From NCBI GenBank assembly GCA_001600455.1, contig BCKC01000005.1, forward strand, positions 3,410,001 through 3,474,000: a stretch of 64,000 nucleotides of DNA, in the 5' to 3' direction. The notes below the pieces were generated by a model. That model had not been told where the DNA came from, did no database searches, and was given only the letters and a program-made list of their open reading frames with translations. Source of the DNA: Endocalyx cinctus (lineage: Eukaryota > Ascomycota > Sordariomycetes > Amphisphaeriales > Apiosporaceae). Made by a program: the position numbers and the translations under genes. Below, in pieces: positions 45,939 through 58,636 of the stretch. The stretch's first letter is position 1, and each line of letters begins with the position of its first letter.

Positions 45939-48403
45939 CTAGGCCAGAAACTGATCAAAGTGGGTGAGAAAACCCTCCATCTCGTTGGTCACCTCTTCTC
46001 CATACAGGTCATTATAAGCGTCAATGCTAGGCCAGCCAGACACTGCGGATGGTGCGTATTCACTGAGATTCCCAGGAGCGCATTGTACGGCTGAAGCGCT
46101 AGGGGTGCGAGAAGTAATTGCTACAGGCGTTGTGATAATAGTCGGTGATTCTTGCTGTTCCTCTGCCTCTTGGCGGGGAAACCTGGCGTATTCTCTCGTT
46201 TGACAGTCTGTGAGTATCTGCTCTATATTCGTGGCCTGTATAGGCCCGTCCCCAAGCGTTCTATTGAAGAGTGAGTATTTTTCAATTTAATAGATGTGGG
46301 TAAGTTGAACTTACTCCTGAAGCTGAATTGTATTCTCGTCTAAGATGTTTGAGAAATGGGAATTTTGGAGTAGTTTTATCATCTCTCCCATCTGAATAAA
46401 AACACGTTAGACATATTTCAGAATAATAGGTATTTAATTAATCTTACAGATAACAAGATAAAGCGACTTAAGCTTGAAAGTCTTCTTAATATTTGGAGGT
46501 TGAGTATAAGTGCTGATTCTATCTCTTTTAGATCTGGACATAATGTCGGAGCAAGTTGCCAAGCATGAATTAGGGTTCGTGTGTTTTCCATGATGCATGA
46601 CCCAATAAACCAGTCTGTCACGAAGTGAGACCGGGAGATCCTGCTCACGTCTCTCCAGAAGGCGTTTAATAGGAAAGCAATGCGTATCGTTTCCCTAATA
46701 CACATATCACGAAAGTCCCCTACTGCTTGCGGTACACCTTCGTCGTTCGAACTCAACTCGAAAGCAAAGTGTCGAAACAACTCGCAGAGTGTCGTATGCC
46801 ACCAGGTTTGTACCATGACGTACGACGTACTTCCTCCTGCATTAACTCGGGTGAAAAGTGCTCTTTCGGTATTTCGAAGGTCTGCGGGTAAAAATCCGCC
46901 GAAGTCGCTCAGTTCTTTATGTAAAATCCAAAACTCGGAATGATCATCCCAGGGTAATGCCGATGGATTATCATAGCATGCTTTTAAGTATGTTTTGACT
47001 TGATCACGTATATCCATAATTTTGATCAGATATGCGGTTACCCCAAGATTCGTATCGTGAGGTACGCGACTCTCACTTCTCATATCAGACAATAAGCTGG
47101 TTTGGCAATCGATTTCGAGGTCAAACTGTCGCGAATTACAGGGCAGCTGGATATGCATATTTTCTCGACTGCATAGGAGGGGATATCCCGACCCACTTCC
47201 TGCGATCATCTTGTCGAGGAAGTAAGTACACCACATCTGTCGCCGTCGGCACTCTTGATTCAAGAATGGTAGTCTGTCAGTCGGATGATTTAGACGTAAC
47301 CCGAGTGCAATCCTCGAGGCGATGGAAACAAGATACCAGACGGTGGTGATTTTCGCCGATGCCAGACGATCATAAACCAACAAGAGAATAATCTGAAGCT
47401 TGGGCAAGGATATCGTTTCCAGATCTCGAGTGATTTCTCTTTCAGCTTCGTCTATCCAACTAGAACCTGGGGAACCATCCTGTGTCCCAAGATCCATAAA
47501 TCTAGAAGCCACTCCAGCCATGGCACAAACTAGTGACTTAGATAACTTTCCTTTGTGCCATACTCTCAAGAACGCGCCCTTGTGGATAAAGGAGAAGGGA
47601 GAGACGGGATGTACGTATTGAAAAAATGCATCAATGTGTTGTTGAATTATGAGTTTTGACGGATCTAATAGCCTATTCCAATCTCTATTTTTAGCAATTC
47701 TTAGTTTCTTCTATATGTTTTTTTTTCTTCAAAAAAATACAATAATAAAGGTATGTTTTATGTACCTACCCATTTGAAGGACTTGATACTCTGACTTCTG
47801 AATGTATCGCAACAGGAACTTGAGAGCCTTGATCTACTAGCCGGGAAGAATGTGAACCCTGCCTTGGTGTACCATAATGACATATCAGACGCTTTGACCT
47901 GCATCTTCTGCATTGAGGTACTTCTGCTGTGCATCGCAACTTTGAGGTATGGCAAGCCTCGCACGCTTTTCGAGCTCGTTTCCTAGGTACGCCATCTGAA
48001 GTGGGTTGTAATGACGGGTTCGGAGAGGGTACTATGTCGGTTAATATAAAATATTCTGTGCCATAAGTGAGTGCATAGCTCGTGATAGGTAATTGCTTAC
48101 ATTGTGAAGAAGGTATGGAAAGGGAGCACGTAAAACCTAATCTATTGCAATTATTACATCCGCCGTTCCCCTCATCACATTTCACCTATGTTGTACAAGA
48201 ACGTGAGCCGAAAATATTCAATGATTCAGGTGCAGCCGATTCGTGATATGACTCTTTTTTTTTTTTTTTTTTTTCAAACTTACTTTTCTCAATTTACAAG
48301 TGACGCATCCATCACTCGCACGACTTGACTTTCTTACTATTTCGGATTCCAGCTCACTCATTGTTTCTTGACGTTCGCCCCGCTCGTATCGGCAACTATT
48401 CAT
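45939..48403 (-). CDS. Fungal transcription factor with two Zn2Cys6 clusters and a fungal_trans domain, 723 aa
   Basis: Minus-strand exons 48403-48284, 48185-47770, 47684-46448, 46391-46315 and 46260-45939; phases close at 723 aa. The acceptor of intron 2 is uncertain (47685 or ~15 nt upstream in the transcript). Cluster 1 is C33-x2-C36-x6-C43-x6-C50-x2-C53-x6-C60; cluster 2 is C115-x2-C118-x6-C125-x6-C132-x2-C135-x6-C142, each a complete binuclear zinc finger. Exon 3 carries the regulatory domain typical of fungal Zn2Cys6 proteins: DAFFQYVHPVSPFSFIHKGA, then RIALGLRLNHPTD and RRRQMWCTYFLDKM. The C-terminal exon is acidic/polar and may activate transcription. Expected in the nucleus. It is divergent from the permease gene at 49034, so that gene is a natural candidate target. 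An internal Met at residue 15 is an alternative start. Confidence 0.85.
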
Positions 48404-49033
48404 TTTGTGGGGTAAAATGTTGATCCAGTGCTGTGGACCTCGGAGTTCTTTTAAATTGACAAGCCCGAAATCTCAAGAGAATGATTAGAGTTAACCAGCC
48501 ATAATCCGATATATGGTGAGAGATAATCGGGTGTCGCGTCGGTAAGCTATAGCAGGATGTAATTTTTGGNGGTTGAATTGTAAAAAAAAAAAAAAAAAAA
48601 AAAAAAACCGTCTGGTGTATCTTCCTTTTTATTTTCCCCCTTCTTTTATGGGGTCACTTAACCGTATACATTATCGCTAGCCATTGCATCATTTACATGG
48701 AAGATTGCATATTCCCCAGTTTCGAGGTACTATCACACAAAAACATCCCTGATCTACCCCAGAGCTAGCTACAGTTCCAACGTCCCCTGCTAAAGCACCA
48801 GGCAGATTAGCACCTTGACCGCGTAAATACTGGATTCAATTTATCGCGTTCGTAATCGTGGTATACGTCCCCTTCTCATATTATTCTATAAATGTACATG
48901 AAGGTCCCCGAATTCATACTCCTCAAGTTTTTTCGGTATTAATATATTGTATGATTATTCGTAGTCATATAATATAGTCATTGGTCAAAAACAATTGGAA
49001 ATACGACACTGTTAGTAACAATTGTTTGTCACC
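48404..49033. promoter_or_regulatory. divergent promoter region between regulator and permease
   Basis: 630 bp between the start codons of the double zinc-cluster regulator and the MFS permease. Contains one unresolved base (48570) and a 26-nt A-run (48582-48607). No clear CGG-spaced inverted or direct repeat was found by eye. Confidence 0.5.
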
Positions 49034-51172
49034 ATGAGGAGCCCCTTTGCAATACGGGAAGATCCCAACAGGCCTGTGCCTCCAGAGGCCTACGGCTGGC
49101 GGATCTACGCCCTCGCTTTTTCCGCGGCTATGGTATGTGAATATCAGACTATTGAAACAGGCCCTTCATATTTATGTGTTAACACGCGTTTAGGCCTCTG
49201 CAATGTTCGGGTATGATTCCGCCTTTATAGGCGGCACTCTTTCTCTTTCGTCATTCAAGAATTCTTTCGGTCTCGACTCGGAGGGTACCACAATACTCAA
49301 GTCCAACATCGTTAGCACTTTTCAAGCTGGCTGCTTCTTTGGATCTCTATTTGGCTTTCTTGTTGCCGAAAAGCTCGGCAGACGAATAAACTTGATTTCT
49401 TCTGGGTTCGTTTTCTCTCTGGGAGTCATCTTACAGCTTCTATCCGGTGGTCGCCTGGGAATGATGTACGCTGGACGAGCTTTCACCGGCCTCGGTAAGT
49501 GGGATAGCTAGGCCTTTTGCCATGTTGTCTCACCCATACAATATCACATACTTTTCCCACATAACCCCAGCTCCAGTCTAACTATCTCGGTCAATGGCTG
49601 ACAACAGACTGATATCCAAGGTGTGGGAGCTTCCTCCTTGATTGTTCCGGTTTATATAGCCGAATCAGCTATCCCAAGCATTCGTGGACGGCTGATCGGA
49701 ATTTTCGAGGTTTCCCTCCAAATAGGTTAGTATTCATCTTGATCACCATCTTACAAGGCCTGACCTCACCCGTCTAATGACTAACCAAATATATAGCCAG
49801 TGTTTTTGGTTATTGGGTTAATTACGGAGTTCAGAAAAACCTGCCTTCCAACGATCGCCAGTGGCAGATACCCTTCGCTGTTCAACTCATTCCTTCCGGT
49901 TTACTCATTATTAGCATGTTCTTCATGATCGAGTCTCCCCGGTGGCTCGTTAAACGCGGAAGAATCGAGCAAGCACAGAAGAACCTATCCTGGGTTCGAA
50001 ACCTATCCCCGGACCACCCGTATGTTCAACGAGAACTTTCCGAAATGCGTGCCCAAGTCGAAGATGAATCCGAGTATGGCCACGGTGAAAGCAGATGGCG
50101 AGCGGTATGGAAAGAAGTCTGTGCTAGTGGTATCAGAAACAGAGTTATTATGGCTGTTCTGGTAAAATTTGGCCAAAACCTGGCTGGGTATATCTTTCGA
50201 TCCGAAAAATCAGGACATTCAATAGCTAATATTCATTTAGAGTAAACGCACTTAATTACTATAGTCCCTCGAGTAAGTTGGGCTTGAGTTAATTAATGAC
50301 CCCCACGTCCTCTTCTGTTATAATTATAAAGCTTTCGAGGTCTGTTCAAACAAGTACTCGAACTTATCATCGCTGACTAGACGGCTCTTATAGTTTTTCA
50401 GAGTATCGGGTTTAAGGGTACTTCAACTGAACTCCTCGCTACCGGCGTATACGGCATAGTCAAAGCTCTCACCACATTCATATATGTTACTTGGGTTTCT
50501 GACACATGGGGTCGACGACAACCTCTTCTACTCGGTTCCGCCATTGCGTTCGTATCTATGTACTATTTGGGCACATACTCGCTCATCAGCGGTTCATTCG
50601 ATGGGTCTGGAGAGAAAGATGCCGGTGCGTACGTAGCTATCACCGCCATCTACGTATATGCCTTCGCGTATAGTTTCTCGTGGAATTCATTTCCATGGAT
50701 GTTTGCGGCTGAAATATTTCCGGTAGGTGACAATTATTTCTCGGCGGTGTGCAAATACCCCCACGCCACCATCTACTGTCAAATGTACTCCCATCAGACA
50801 CATACTAATGACAGTTAGACTAATATACGAGGATTCGCCATGCTCCTTACCATCTCTGCTCAATGGATATCGCAGTTCATGGTAGTTTATGCCGTGCCTT
50901 TCATGATCGAGGACATTAAGTATGGCACGTTTTACTTTTTCGGCACTGCCATCTTTATATCTGGATTTCTAGTTTTATTTTTCGTCCCGGAGACCAAAGG
51001 ATTCCCGTTGGAAAAGATGCATCTTCTTTTCACTGGCTCTATCTGGGCACGAAAGGCCAGATGGGACGCCGAGAGAGCGCTGGCCCAAGAGCATGGCCAA
51101 CTAGATGAAGATAGAAGACAGAGTAAGGATAACATGTCTATTAGCATAGTACGCGAAGAGCAAAGCGCCTAA
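49034..51172 (+). CDS. MFS sugar/quinate-type permease, 7 exons, 536 aa
   Basis: Exons 49034-49132, 49194-49494, 49621-49725, 49797-50187, 50241-50272 (32 nt), 50394-50722 and 50819-51172; phases close at 536 aa. Sugar-porter signatures are present: FGYDSAFIGGTLSL in helix 1, EKLGRRIN after helix 2, VPVYIAESAIPSIRGRL after helix 4, ESPRWLVKRGR after helix 6, the split NALNYYSP in helix 7, WGRRQPLLLG and FVPETKGFPLEKM after helix 12. About twelve helices are predicted, in the plasma membrane, with proton-coupled uptake as the usual mechanism. The start region (PVPPEAYGWRIYALAFSAAM) resembles fungal quinate and hexose permeases; the substrate is uncertain. Divergent from the Zn2Cys6 gene. Confidence 0.9.
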
Positions 51173-51758
51173 TATTTTGCTTTGTCGGTCGACCTGGAGC
51201 GGAGTGCGGCTTATGAGTTATTTCATTACGATTAGAAAGATGGTTCTATATATGGGCATACTCCCTTACGTAAGCTTATCCTGGTGATGGCGGCGTTCGC
51301 CGTCACAGTTATAATTTATTCTTTTCTTCTGCAAGAGACTGGTTAGATATAGGTTTTATTTGGAGTATTTAATAACATAAATTAATGCTTGAGGGAAGTT
51401 TCTCTAGCTACTAGAATGTGTTACGAAAGGGGCCCTAAGTAGGCCTAAGCTAGCCATGATTTAGATCTAGTTCCAATCTATTGCCTAAGTCCTTACATCA
51501 ACCTATCGAAAGATAAAAGAGAGGATGTCGGATTATTATTCTTGTTATAATCTTGTTATAATCTTGTGGGGAACACTGAATATTATGGAAAGTCATGTAT
51601 GATTGCAATCTAGAAAAAAGCAACTACTAACTTAGGGGGCTAAGCTTGAAAACAAACCCCCTCTATTCGTTCGTTCCTTACTTAAAGGGGGCGAAAATTA
51701 TAGCATATTAACTGTTAAAATTAATCATTAGCTCCTTAATACAGTTCTCTCCCGCTAT
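51173..51758. other. convergent intergenic region
   Basis: 3' flanks of the permease and the second Clr5-ankyrin gene. A small tandem repeat (TCTTGTTATAA, about three imperfect copies) lies at 51539-51568. No gene seen. Confidence 0.5.
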
Positions 51759-54304
51759 TCAAACAATTGTCTGAGTTCCTAAGGACTGATAGTCTCGTAG
51801 ATTCTGACAATCTGTGTTAATATCAGCGATACTCAGCCAGCGTGCTGGGCCATCATCTCTGCATGTGCAGAGTACCATCTTGTCCACTTCCTGCGAGCTT
51901 TCGAGATTATTCTCCTGAGCATGGCCCGGCCAATTGCTGTCATCCCAGTAAGGACACGCGAATTCCTGGCCCTCCCACAATTTTTCGAAGTCGTGTCGGG
52001 TATAGTGAGGTGGAGTATATCTCGCAATCCTCGGGCTCGACTTCCGGAAGTGTTCAATGTTGTAGTCGCAGGCATGGAGAACCGAGTCCCAAAGATCCCC
52101 CCTGTATGACCCTAAGTCGTAATTGAATAGCTCGTGGCAAACCAGCTTCGCATATGCGATGTCGCATACAGGTCGGCCCCAGGAATCAACAGCGTGTACA
52201 TCTACTCCGCGGCGAACCAGTTGGATTAGTGCTTTTTGCCAGCCTAGCTCAGACGGCCGATGGATCATTGAGCGAAAGAACACGTGAAGGCATGTTCCCA
52301 TGCTACGCCTGTCATCCGTCCGACAGCCTTGATCGAGAAAAAGATTGACCCATTCTTCCGGGCCGCGGGCCAGCCAGGTGGGCATGTTGGCCGCATCGCA
52401 GAGGTTGTGAAGAAGCGGGCGGTATCCATAGATGCGGTAACTATTGAGACCGAAATGGGAAGCGTGGTGAAACAAGAATAGGGTCAACTCATACCCCTGT
52501 GAAATATCAGCGTTTGGGAGATCTTGCTATCTTCTGAAACTGACCGTCATCTACCTTCTTGGTTCTATTCGGAGTCTTAGGTGTCATGTTGTCCGACATC
52601 ACATCTATGACGCTTTTAAGCTGTCCAGCAGTAGAGATCTTCATAGTTGGGTCTGCACCTGCGGCCAAGAGAAGTATGTTCGTCTCCATCTCGTTTCCTC
52701 TTAGTGAGAGATGCAATGGCGTCCTGTATTGTTAGTAGGTGAGAGTTAGTGAATAATAATATATTTTCACTCGAAAGAGTGGTGCGTACGTTTCATTCCC
52801 ATCGGCTTCCATTATGACTTCATCAACGTCGAATCCTCTTTGAACAAGATACTGGCACATCGCCGCATTTGTTCCAGAACTAGCGTACTTGCACACTCTT
52901 AGTAAATCACACAGTGTCCAGTACGTGAGTATCTTACTTACATAGAGAAGTGAAGCTAAATTTTCATCGCAATCATGCAGGCTGGCTTGTCCAGCAGCAA
53001 ACAAATGTTCCAACTGTTCGACCGAACCGTTCTTGGCGATTTCAAAGACAGCCGAGCTACTGGGGATAATGTTGCTGACCACCACATTGGGTGGTAGAGA
53101 CAGGCTGCCCAAGTACAGCTGATACTGATGCACCTCAATTCGTAAGATTGTGCTTGACCTATCAGATCTGAAGACCAACTTTGTGCCAAAATGCCAGCTT
53201 GGAATCACAGCTTCAGTGTTGGGATTCGACTCGCCTGGAAATTTGCTTGACGTCTTTTCGGTAATAGTCAAAGTCGTGGTACCTGTACGAATTGTTCTCC
53301 AACGCCGCCTCCACGCTACTCGCGCGGGAATTATCTCATGAGACGTGGCTAATGGATCTTACTTAGTAGCTAACATTTATTGATGAGACACAAGTACTTA
53401 CTAAGAGTGTTCAAAGCGACACTAGTTGATAGAGCGATCGAGGATTTGGCTAGTTCCAACCCTTCCGCGATACTATAATAAGGGTAAAACTGGGAGGATG
53501 GAGGTTCGCTCCTAGACACTTCCGCTGCGTTTTGCAAGAGTGCTAGTAAAGTATGTATGCTCTTTTTCAATTGCAAGGCCTGGGCGTGGGCGACATGGCC
53601 TACTTCTCCAGATGTAATAAGGCCTATCACTTGTGACAGGTTCATTTCCAAAGAAGAGGCAATTTCCAAGTTCGAACCGCTCGAATTGCTCGTAGGCCAC
53701 TGGGTCCAACGTTCGTAAAGGGGTGCGTGAGAATCGCACATTGCAGCAAACTCGATCTCGGAGACATCTTGTAAGTTACAATTTGGGAACTCATCTCTGA
53801 CCACGGGCTGCAGTGGAAAGGTAAAAGCGTCCGAGAGGAATTCTGTAGGCCCAAATACATTCGCCGCAGGTGTAACAAGCGGCGCAGTTTGCGGGATAAT
53901 ATCATTTCGGACTTCGATTGAGAATATCTGCCCATCTTTGGATTTGAGCTTATTGTTCTTCTTGACTCCCCACTCGTCAAGCTTCTTGAATAGCTGCCGA
54001 CGGCTATGTCTCTTATTAGCGACTACATGCTGTTAAAGCATTGAGGGGCTGGGCTTGGTTACCCCGTGCTGAAGTTGAAATCTGATTCTAATATTTCAAG
54101 GACCTGATCAACAGTCTTACCCTCCTCGATATAAAGCTGAATGATACTTTCTCTTCTCGCGTCCCACTCTTTTCCTGTATGGCGAGAGTGACGTTGTCTC
54201 GCACCAGTGTGGCACGAAGTGGTAAATGATCTCGACGTGGTCGATGACGTGGTCGATGACCTGGTGGTCGACCGAGAATCGGAAGAGGTGTATGACTGGG
54301 GCAT
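51759..54304 (-). CDS. Clr5-domain ankyrin-repeat protein, 5 exons, 769 aa
   Basis: Minus-strand exons 54304-54063, 54003-53402, 53348-52790, 52723-52555 and 52496-51759; introns 59, 53, 66 and 58 nt with GCTAAT, ACTAA, CTAAC and CTGAT branch-like sites; phases close at 769 aa. A Ser/Thr-rich leader is followed by the Clr5 domain at ~45-100 (WDARRESIIQLYIEEGKTVD, then RRQLFKKLDEWGVKKN). A middle region without known motif follows, then ankyrin-like repeats from ~390 (SAVFEIAKNGSVEQLEHLFA, TPLHLSLRGNEMETNILLLA, ALIQLVRRGVDVHAVDSWGR) to ~680. The tail has PYWDDSNWPGH and a short Cys motif (LCTC). Probably nuclear or cytosolic; function unknown. It belongs to the same broad family as the gene at 100-1841 but is not a recent duplicate. 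Confidence 0.8.
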
Positions 54305-54958
54305 GTCTACTCTTGACTCAGTACAGTCAACTAGAGGAGATTTTGCACTTCAAACAAGTTTTGAACTATCAATTTATTGTCAATTGCGCCAAAGAAAAGT
54401 CAGTTGCTATCAATTATTTAACACACGTCAGCAAAGCCTCATTCTACAGGGATTACGGTTCAAGATCAATGATTCCAGGGTTATTGTACATGGATTTCAT
54501 TGGGTTGAGATTGTGATTCTTCGTTCGCTGTAGCATGACGTTGCAGCAGCTCAATAAAACAGCTGCCAACCCCCTGTCGTTGGAGTAAAAAGCCTTATCT
54601 GACCAACCCTTTTAGAGATATACTCTTATTGTGAAGCTGCAGGGTGTGTAAAAACACCGAATGTTACAATCCCGTTACTACGTCTAACAATACTGGTCTT
54701 CGTGACTCTATCTGATTGGTTAGTTTGTGGTTGGTCTTGATTTGAAGGTAACAATAGCTAGAATAGGTTCTGTTCAAGAAGATCAAGCCATCGCCCATGG
54801 AAAAATAGAAGACACGCTTCCTTTCAGAAAATTTTCAAGTAGACTGCTTTCGTTCTAAGTTACGGCCAGAAGGCCAAAGTTTCCATATAACCTTCACATA
54901 TTTTATGGCCCATATTTCGTCAGTACGATCAATCTAAGTAAAAAAACTATTTTTCTTC

Positions 54959-54991
<33 letters not shown>

Positions 54992-55481
54992 AACAGTACT
55001 TAAAGATACAAGTTGTTCACTATGATAAGTGTTTCGGCATGGCACAGTGCATGTATCGTATACATACTTTGAAGGGGACTGTACTCCAGGTGGGCCAGCT
55101 GAGGGTTGTATGTCCACGGGTATTATGCCATGCCGTGACAAAGACCTTTTCTTACTTATAATTTCCCACACATCGACCATACTGTGATAATACATCTAAG
55201 GCAGTCCTGGCGGCGTAGTTCCTCCAATAGTTAGTACTGAATAGCGGCTGGGGTTATGCGGAGCAAAAACATCAGGTAATACCGCAGTCTATTTACATGT
55301 TGCACATAAAATTAATTTATGATATATCACATATCATCTGAGGGGCAAAGGAGTTGGTTCAATATCCAATGCCTGATGAGATCAGGTCAGTAAAGATAGA
55401 TGGCTTCTCCCACTTTTTCTTTTTCCCCCTTTCCTCCCCATATCACATAACACCGACATTCCTTGAGATTGACTTCAAACT
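54305..55481. other. 1.2-kb divergent intergenic region
   Basis: No gene seen; contains a 29-nt T-run at 54961-54989. Promoters of the Clr5-ankyrin gene and the 990-aa unknown gene lie here. Confidence 0.5.
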
Positions 55482-58400
55482 ATGGCATCGTTTGGAAAGC
55501 TAACTAATTCTCTCATGCATATCTCACAAGAGAACACGCTATCTTTGGCAAACTTTAACTTCGATTTCTCTGTCATAAAATATGACGCACCTGAGCAGTA
55601 TCGGGGACTTGGGGAGGCCCTTTCGCGTCGAAAGAAGTGTCTCGCCGAAGATGGTACTATTCACATAACGGCACAAAAGCTGGCGGCTCTTTTCGATGGC
55701 ATTATGCCCGACGTTCCCCAGCTGATCAATGCATATGGTCTTCGCTGTAGCGAGATCGCACAACTTACTAAGACTAGCCCGCCAGGGCAAAGAACCGAGA
55801 GAGTGTTTGCGGACCTCATCGGAGCTGATGGGGGCACTATTTGGGCCTCGGTTACGTCTGGCGGTCGCGCGATTATGATGCACTTGCTTGCTTGCATGCT
55901 AGCTCGCATTTGGAAACGGGAGCAGGCGGTACCTATTTGGGTAGACTTGATCGAAACTAGAAAGCTTCATCTTCGTTTATTGATCGATAAGAAGGAGATT
56001 GATGTAATGGTAACTGACGTCGCGGCTTCTAGAATTGAAATCACCCCGGAGGAATTGGATGAGTGGGACTCAAGTGCTAGGTATGACATGATGCACGAAC
56101 AAGACTGATCACAGCTGACGGTGTCTAGGGCGTGGCTCCAGTCAGCAGATGAAGCAAAAGCACTTCAACAAACACAATGCCGACTAATATTCGACAATTT
56201 ATCACTCCCTTTATCAGCCAAAGCAACTGTGTATGACGCAGTAATCGAAGCATGGACAAGTGCTTTGCAAACTTTGGAGAAACTAATCCATGGCACGCCG
56301 CAATGTATAAATACTGGTGCTGTACTAGTGGCACTCTCCTCGTGGCATCTATATCCAGACATTACACTTACCAGTAATAATCAGTACGTAAAGCAAGCTG
56401 ACTCACTTATCGCGCCGGGTGGTACTATTACCGTCGGCCTAAGTGGAAGAGAAGGTGACGGCCGTGGTGTATTCTGGTCGCTTCCCCTTACTCACGCTAA
56501 GTACTACGGAGAACCTACTACGGTCTCAAGTCATCTAGGAATCGGAGAGTCGCGTGTGAGTTTCGAAGACTTCATGTTTGTTGTTATGGGCAGTATTTTA
56601 GGCGGGTGGGGTCTCGAAGATGCTTCGTTTGACGACGTGTTGAATTTGATTAATGTCTTGGACACGTCTTTACAGAGCTGGAAGTCGCGTGAAAGCGAGT
56701 CTGTTAGATATTCGCAAGGTCTACTTAGCACGGGATGTCTCAAACGCCTGGCCGCAACCGCGAGACAGTACACAAACCTCAGCGGTATCGCCCGAGGAGA
56801 AGCCAACCGACTCCTTGCCTTCGGTCAAAGACGGTGTTCGACAATGATTTTTCCAAGACAATCCCGGGTTTACCCAGCTTTTGGTCTGACGGATGTTCGG
56901 TTTCTTCTAGCACCGTTGATAGAGAAGTCAGCTCAAGACATCAGGCCTTTACTAAACTTCATTCGAAGTTTATGTGGTAGAGAACTTGGATCGGAGGTTG
57001 CCCAATATGCGATCATTAGGTTCCGTCGATATATGGAGGAACCATTCCGATTCACGCGATTAGAAGTCTCTAGGTCATCGAGTCAAAGAATAAAAGAGAA
57101 TGGCAGCGACGGTCTACAGTCGCTTAGTGATTCTACAATGCAGCATTGGGAAGAAGTTGGAAAAGATGATTCTAATGATAACATGGAACGGGAAGATAGT
57201 GACGACCTACCCAGTGTTATGATACCGAATGGACCTGGAGAAATTCCAACATCTCACTATTTCGTTTGCGGAATTGCCGAATTCGCTGCTATATATTTAC
57301 CCTCGCGTGTCCCTCAACCTGCCATCACCAACAAACTTAAAATTTCTCAATTGATCAAATGCATCAGATGTGGTGACTTGAACCACGACCAGATCGCAGA
57401 ATCATTGGCAAATATCGTAAATGCGAAATTGAAAAGCACTTACTTTGATTCACTGCGCGCGATCGACGCTGCAGCTCATATATACTCTCAGCTCCCCGGT
57501 GCCAAAGTGGACCTTCAAGTCGCATCAATGTGTATATCCAATTCAAGATGGTGGAAAGAGTTGAAAAGGTCAGATTGTCGACTGTTACAAGCGACTTTCA
57601 GCTGCATAACGTACTTCGAATCCGGCGTGTACGACATAGACCCTGGAGATATTGGCGATCACGCATTTGCGATCAGTTACGCCTCATCCATTTTTGTCGC
57701 AAGCCGGCTTTTTAGCGATCCTCACGAGGAGCTCAGCGACGTTCCGATCGAAAGAATCGTCGGAAACGTGGGGAAGCCGGGATTGGTTATCTTGACTACA
57801 CCTCCCGATCCAAAACTTCGTAAGCCGGATTTCTCGTTCTGGCATAAGGTCGCACACGAACCGTTCAGCAGCGTCGCACGTAACGGGTTTCAAGGAACTT
57901 CGTTTCATCTCTCTCTTACAGGGGACAATACGCCAACCAGTCTTAGATCGCGGGGTGGCCGAGACGTTCTGGCTTACTTCGCGGAGACGGTCTTGTCTGT
58001 TTATGATCGTGGTGAATGGGTCGCTGACCTTGACATCCTGGAAGCGGCCAAGAATTGGACGTTGCGGGTTGACATGCCCTGCAACCATAAAATGCCATCC
58101 AACTTGAAATTTTCGTCTTTGGCTTCAGTCGACTCGTGGTCAGAACTTCTTGATCTTCCAGTCCAAAGCGCCGTGGTGCGCGCCTATGGGGACCCAATTG
58201 CCCGCCTAGCGACAGCAGCGCTAGCGACGCACTTATCTGCCAGGGTCGTCGTTCTGCCATCTAAACTAAGCTGCTTGGCTTGTCATTTTTATGAATTTTT
58301 GAAGGAAGATGGTAAGTTCCCGGAAAAATATCTCCATGAATCTCGTCTGATACAGGACTGTATTACTCGGGCAGGAGACCATACAGCAAGAGAGGATGGC

Positions 58401-58502
58401 GACTCTGCTGAAGACACAGCGGACGAGTCTGACGAACAGTCAATAGAGTCTTCATCTTTAAATGATACCAATCACTCGACTCCAAATATCTATATATATT
58501 GA
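55482..58502 (+). CDS. Large fungal protein of unknown function, 990 aa
   Basis: Exons 55482-56080 and 56129-58502 with a 48-nt intron (donor GTATGA, branch CTGAC, acceptor TCTAG); phases close at 990 aa. The start MASFGKLTNSLMHISQENTL begins a compact N-terminal region with DAPEQYRGLGEALSRRKK, ITAQKLAALFDGIMP, LINAYGLRCSEIAQ and FADLIGADGGTIWASVTSGG; I believe similar N-termini recur in uncharacterised fungal proteins, but cannot verify this. The middle is helical and globular; a Ser/Asp/Glu-rich acidic insert lies at ~320-370 and the C-terminus is acidic (EDGDSAEDTADESDEQ). There is no P-loop, signal peptide or clear membrane span. Function unknown. Tail-to-tail with the antiporter gene, only 134 bp apart. 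Confidence 0.78.
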
Positions 58503-58636
58503 GTTATGGCTTGGCACTTAGAAAAAGTGGGATAGAACCTATCACATGCAAAGGGAGCAATTTCTCTACCTCTGACAGTGCACGAGAAAAGAATAAGTGT
58601 CACTTGAGAACTCGATACGATATATTTTACTGAATA

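Noticed and set aside
48582..48607. A-run and T-runs (48582-48607, 48255-48274, 54961-54989) as retroposon tails
   Set aside because: No adjacent element sequence or target-site duplication; they look like simple homopolymer tracts in introns and promoters.
54207..54533. Plus-strand frames overlapping the first exon of the second Clr5-ankyrin gene
   Set aside because: They arise from the Ser/Thr-rich repetitive leader; the minus strand carries the Clr5 domain and phased introns.
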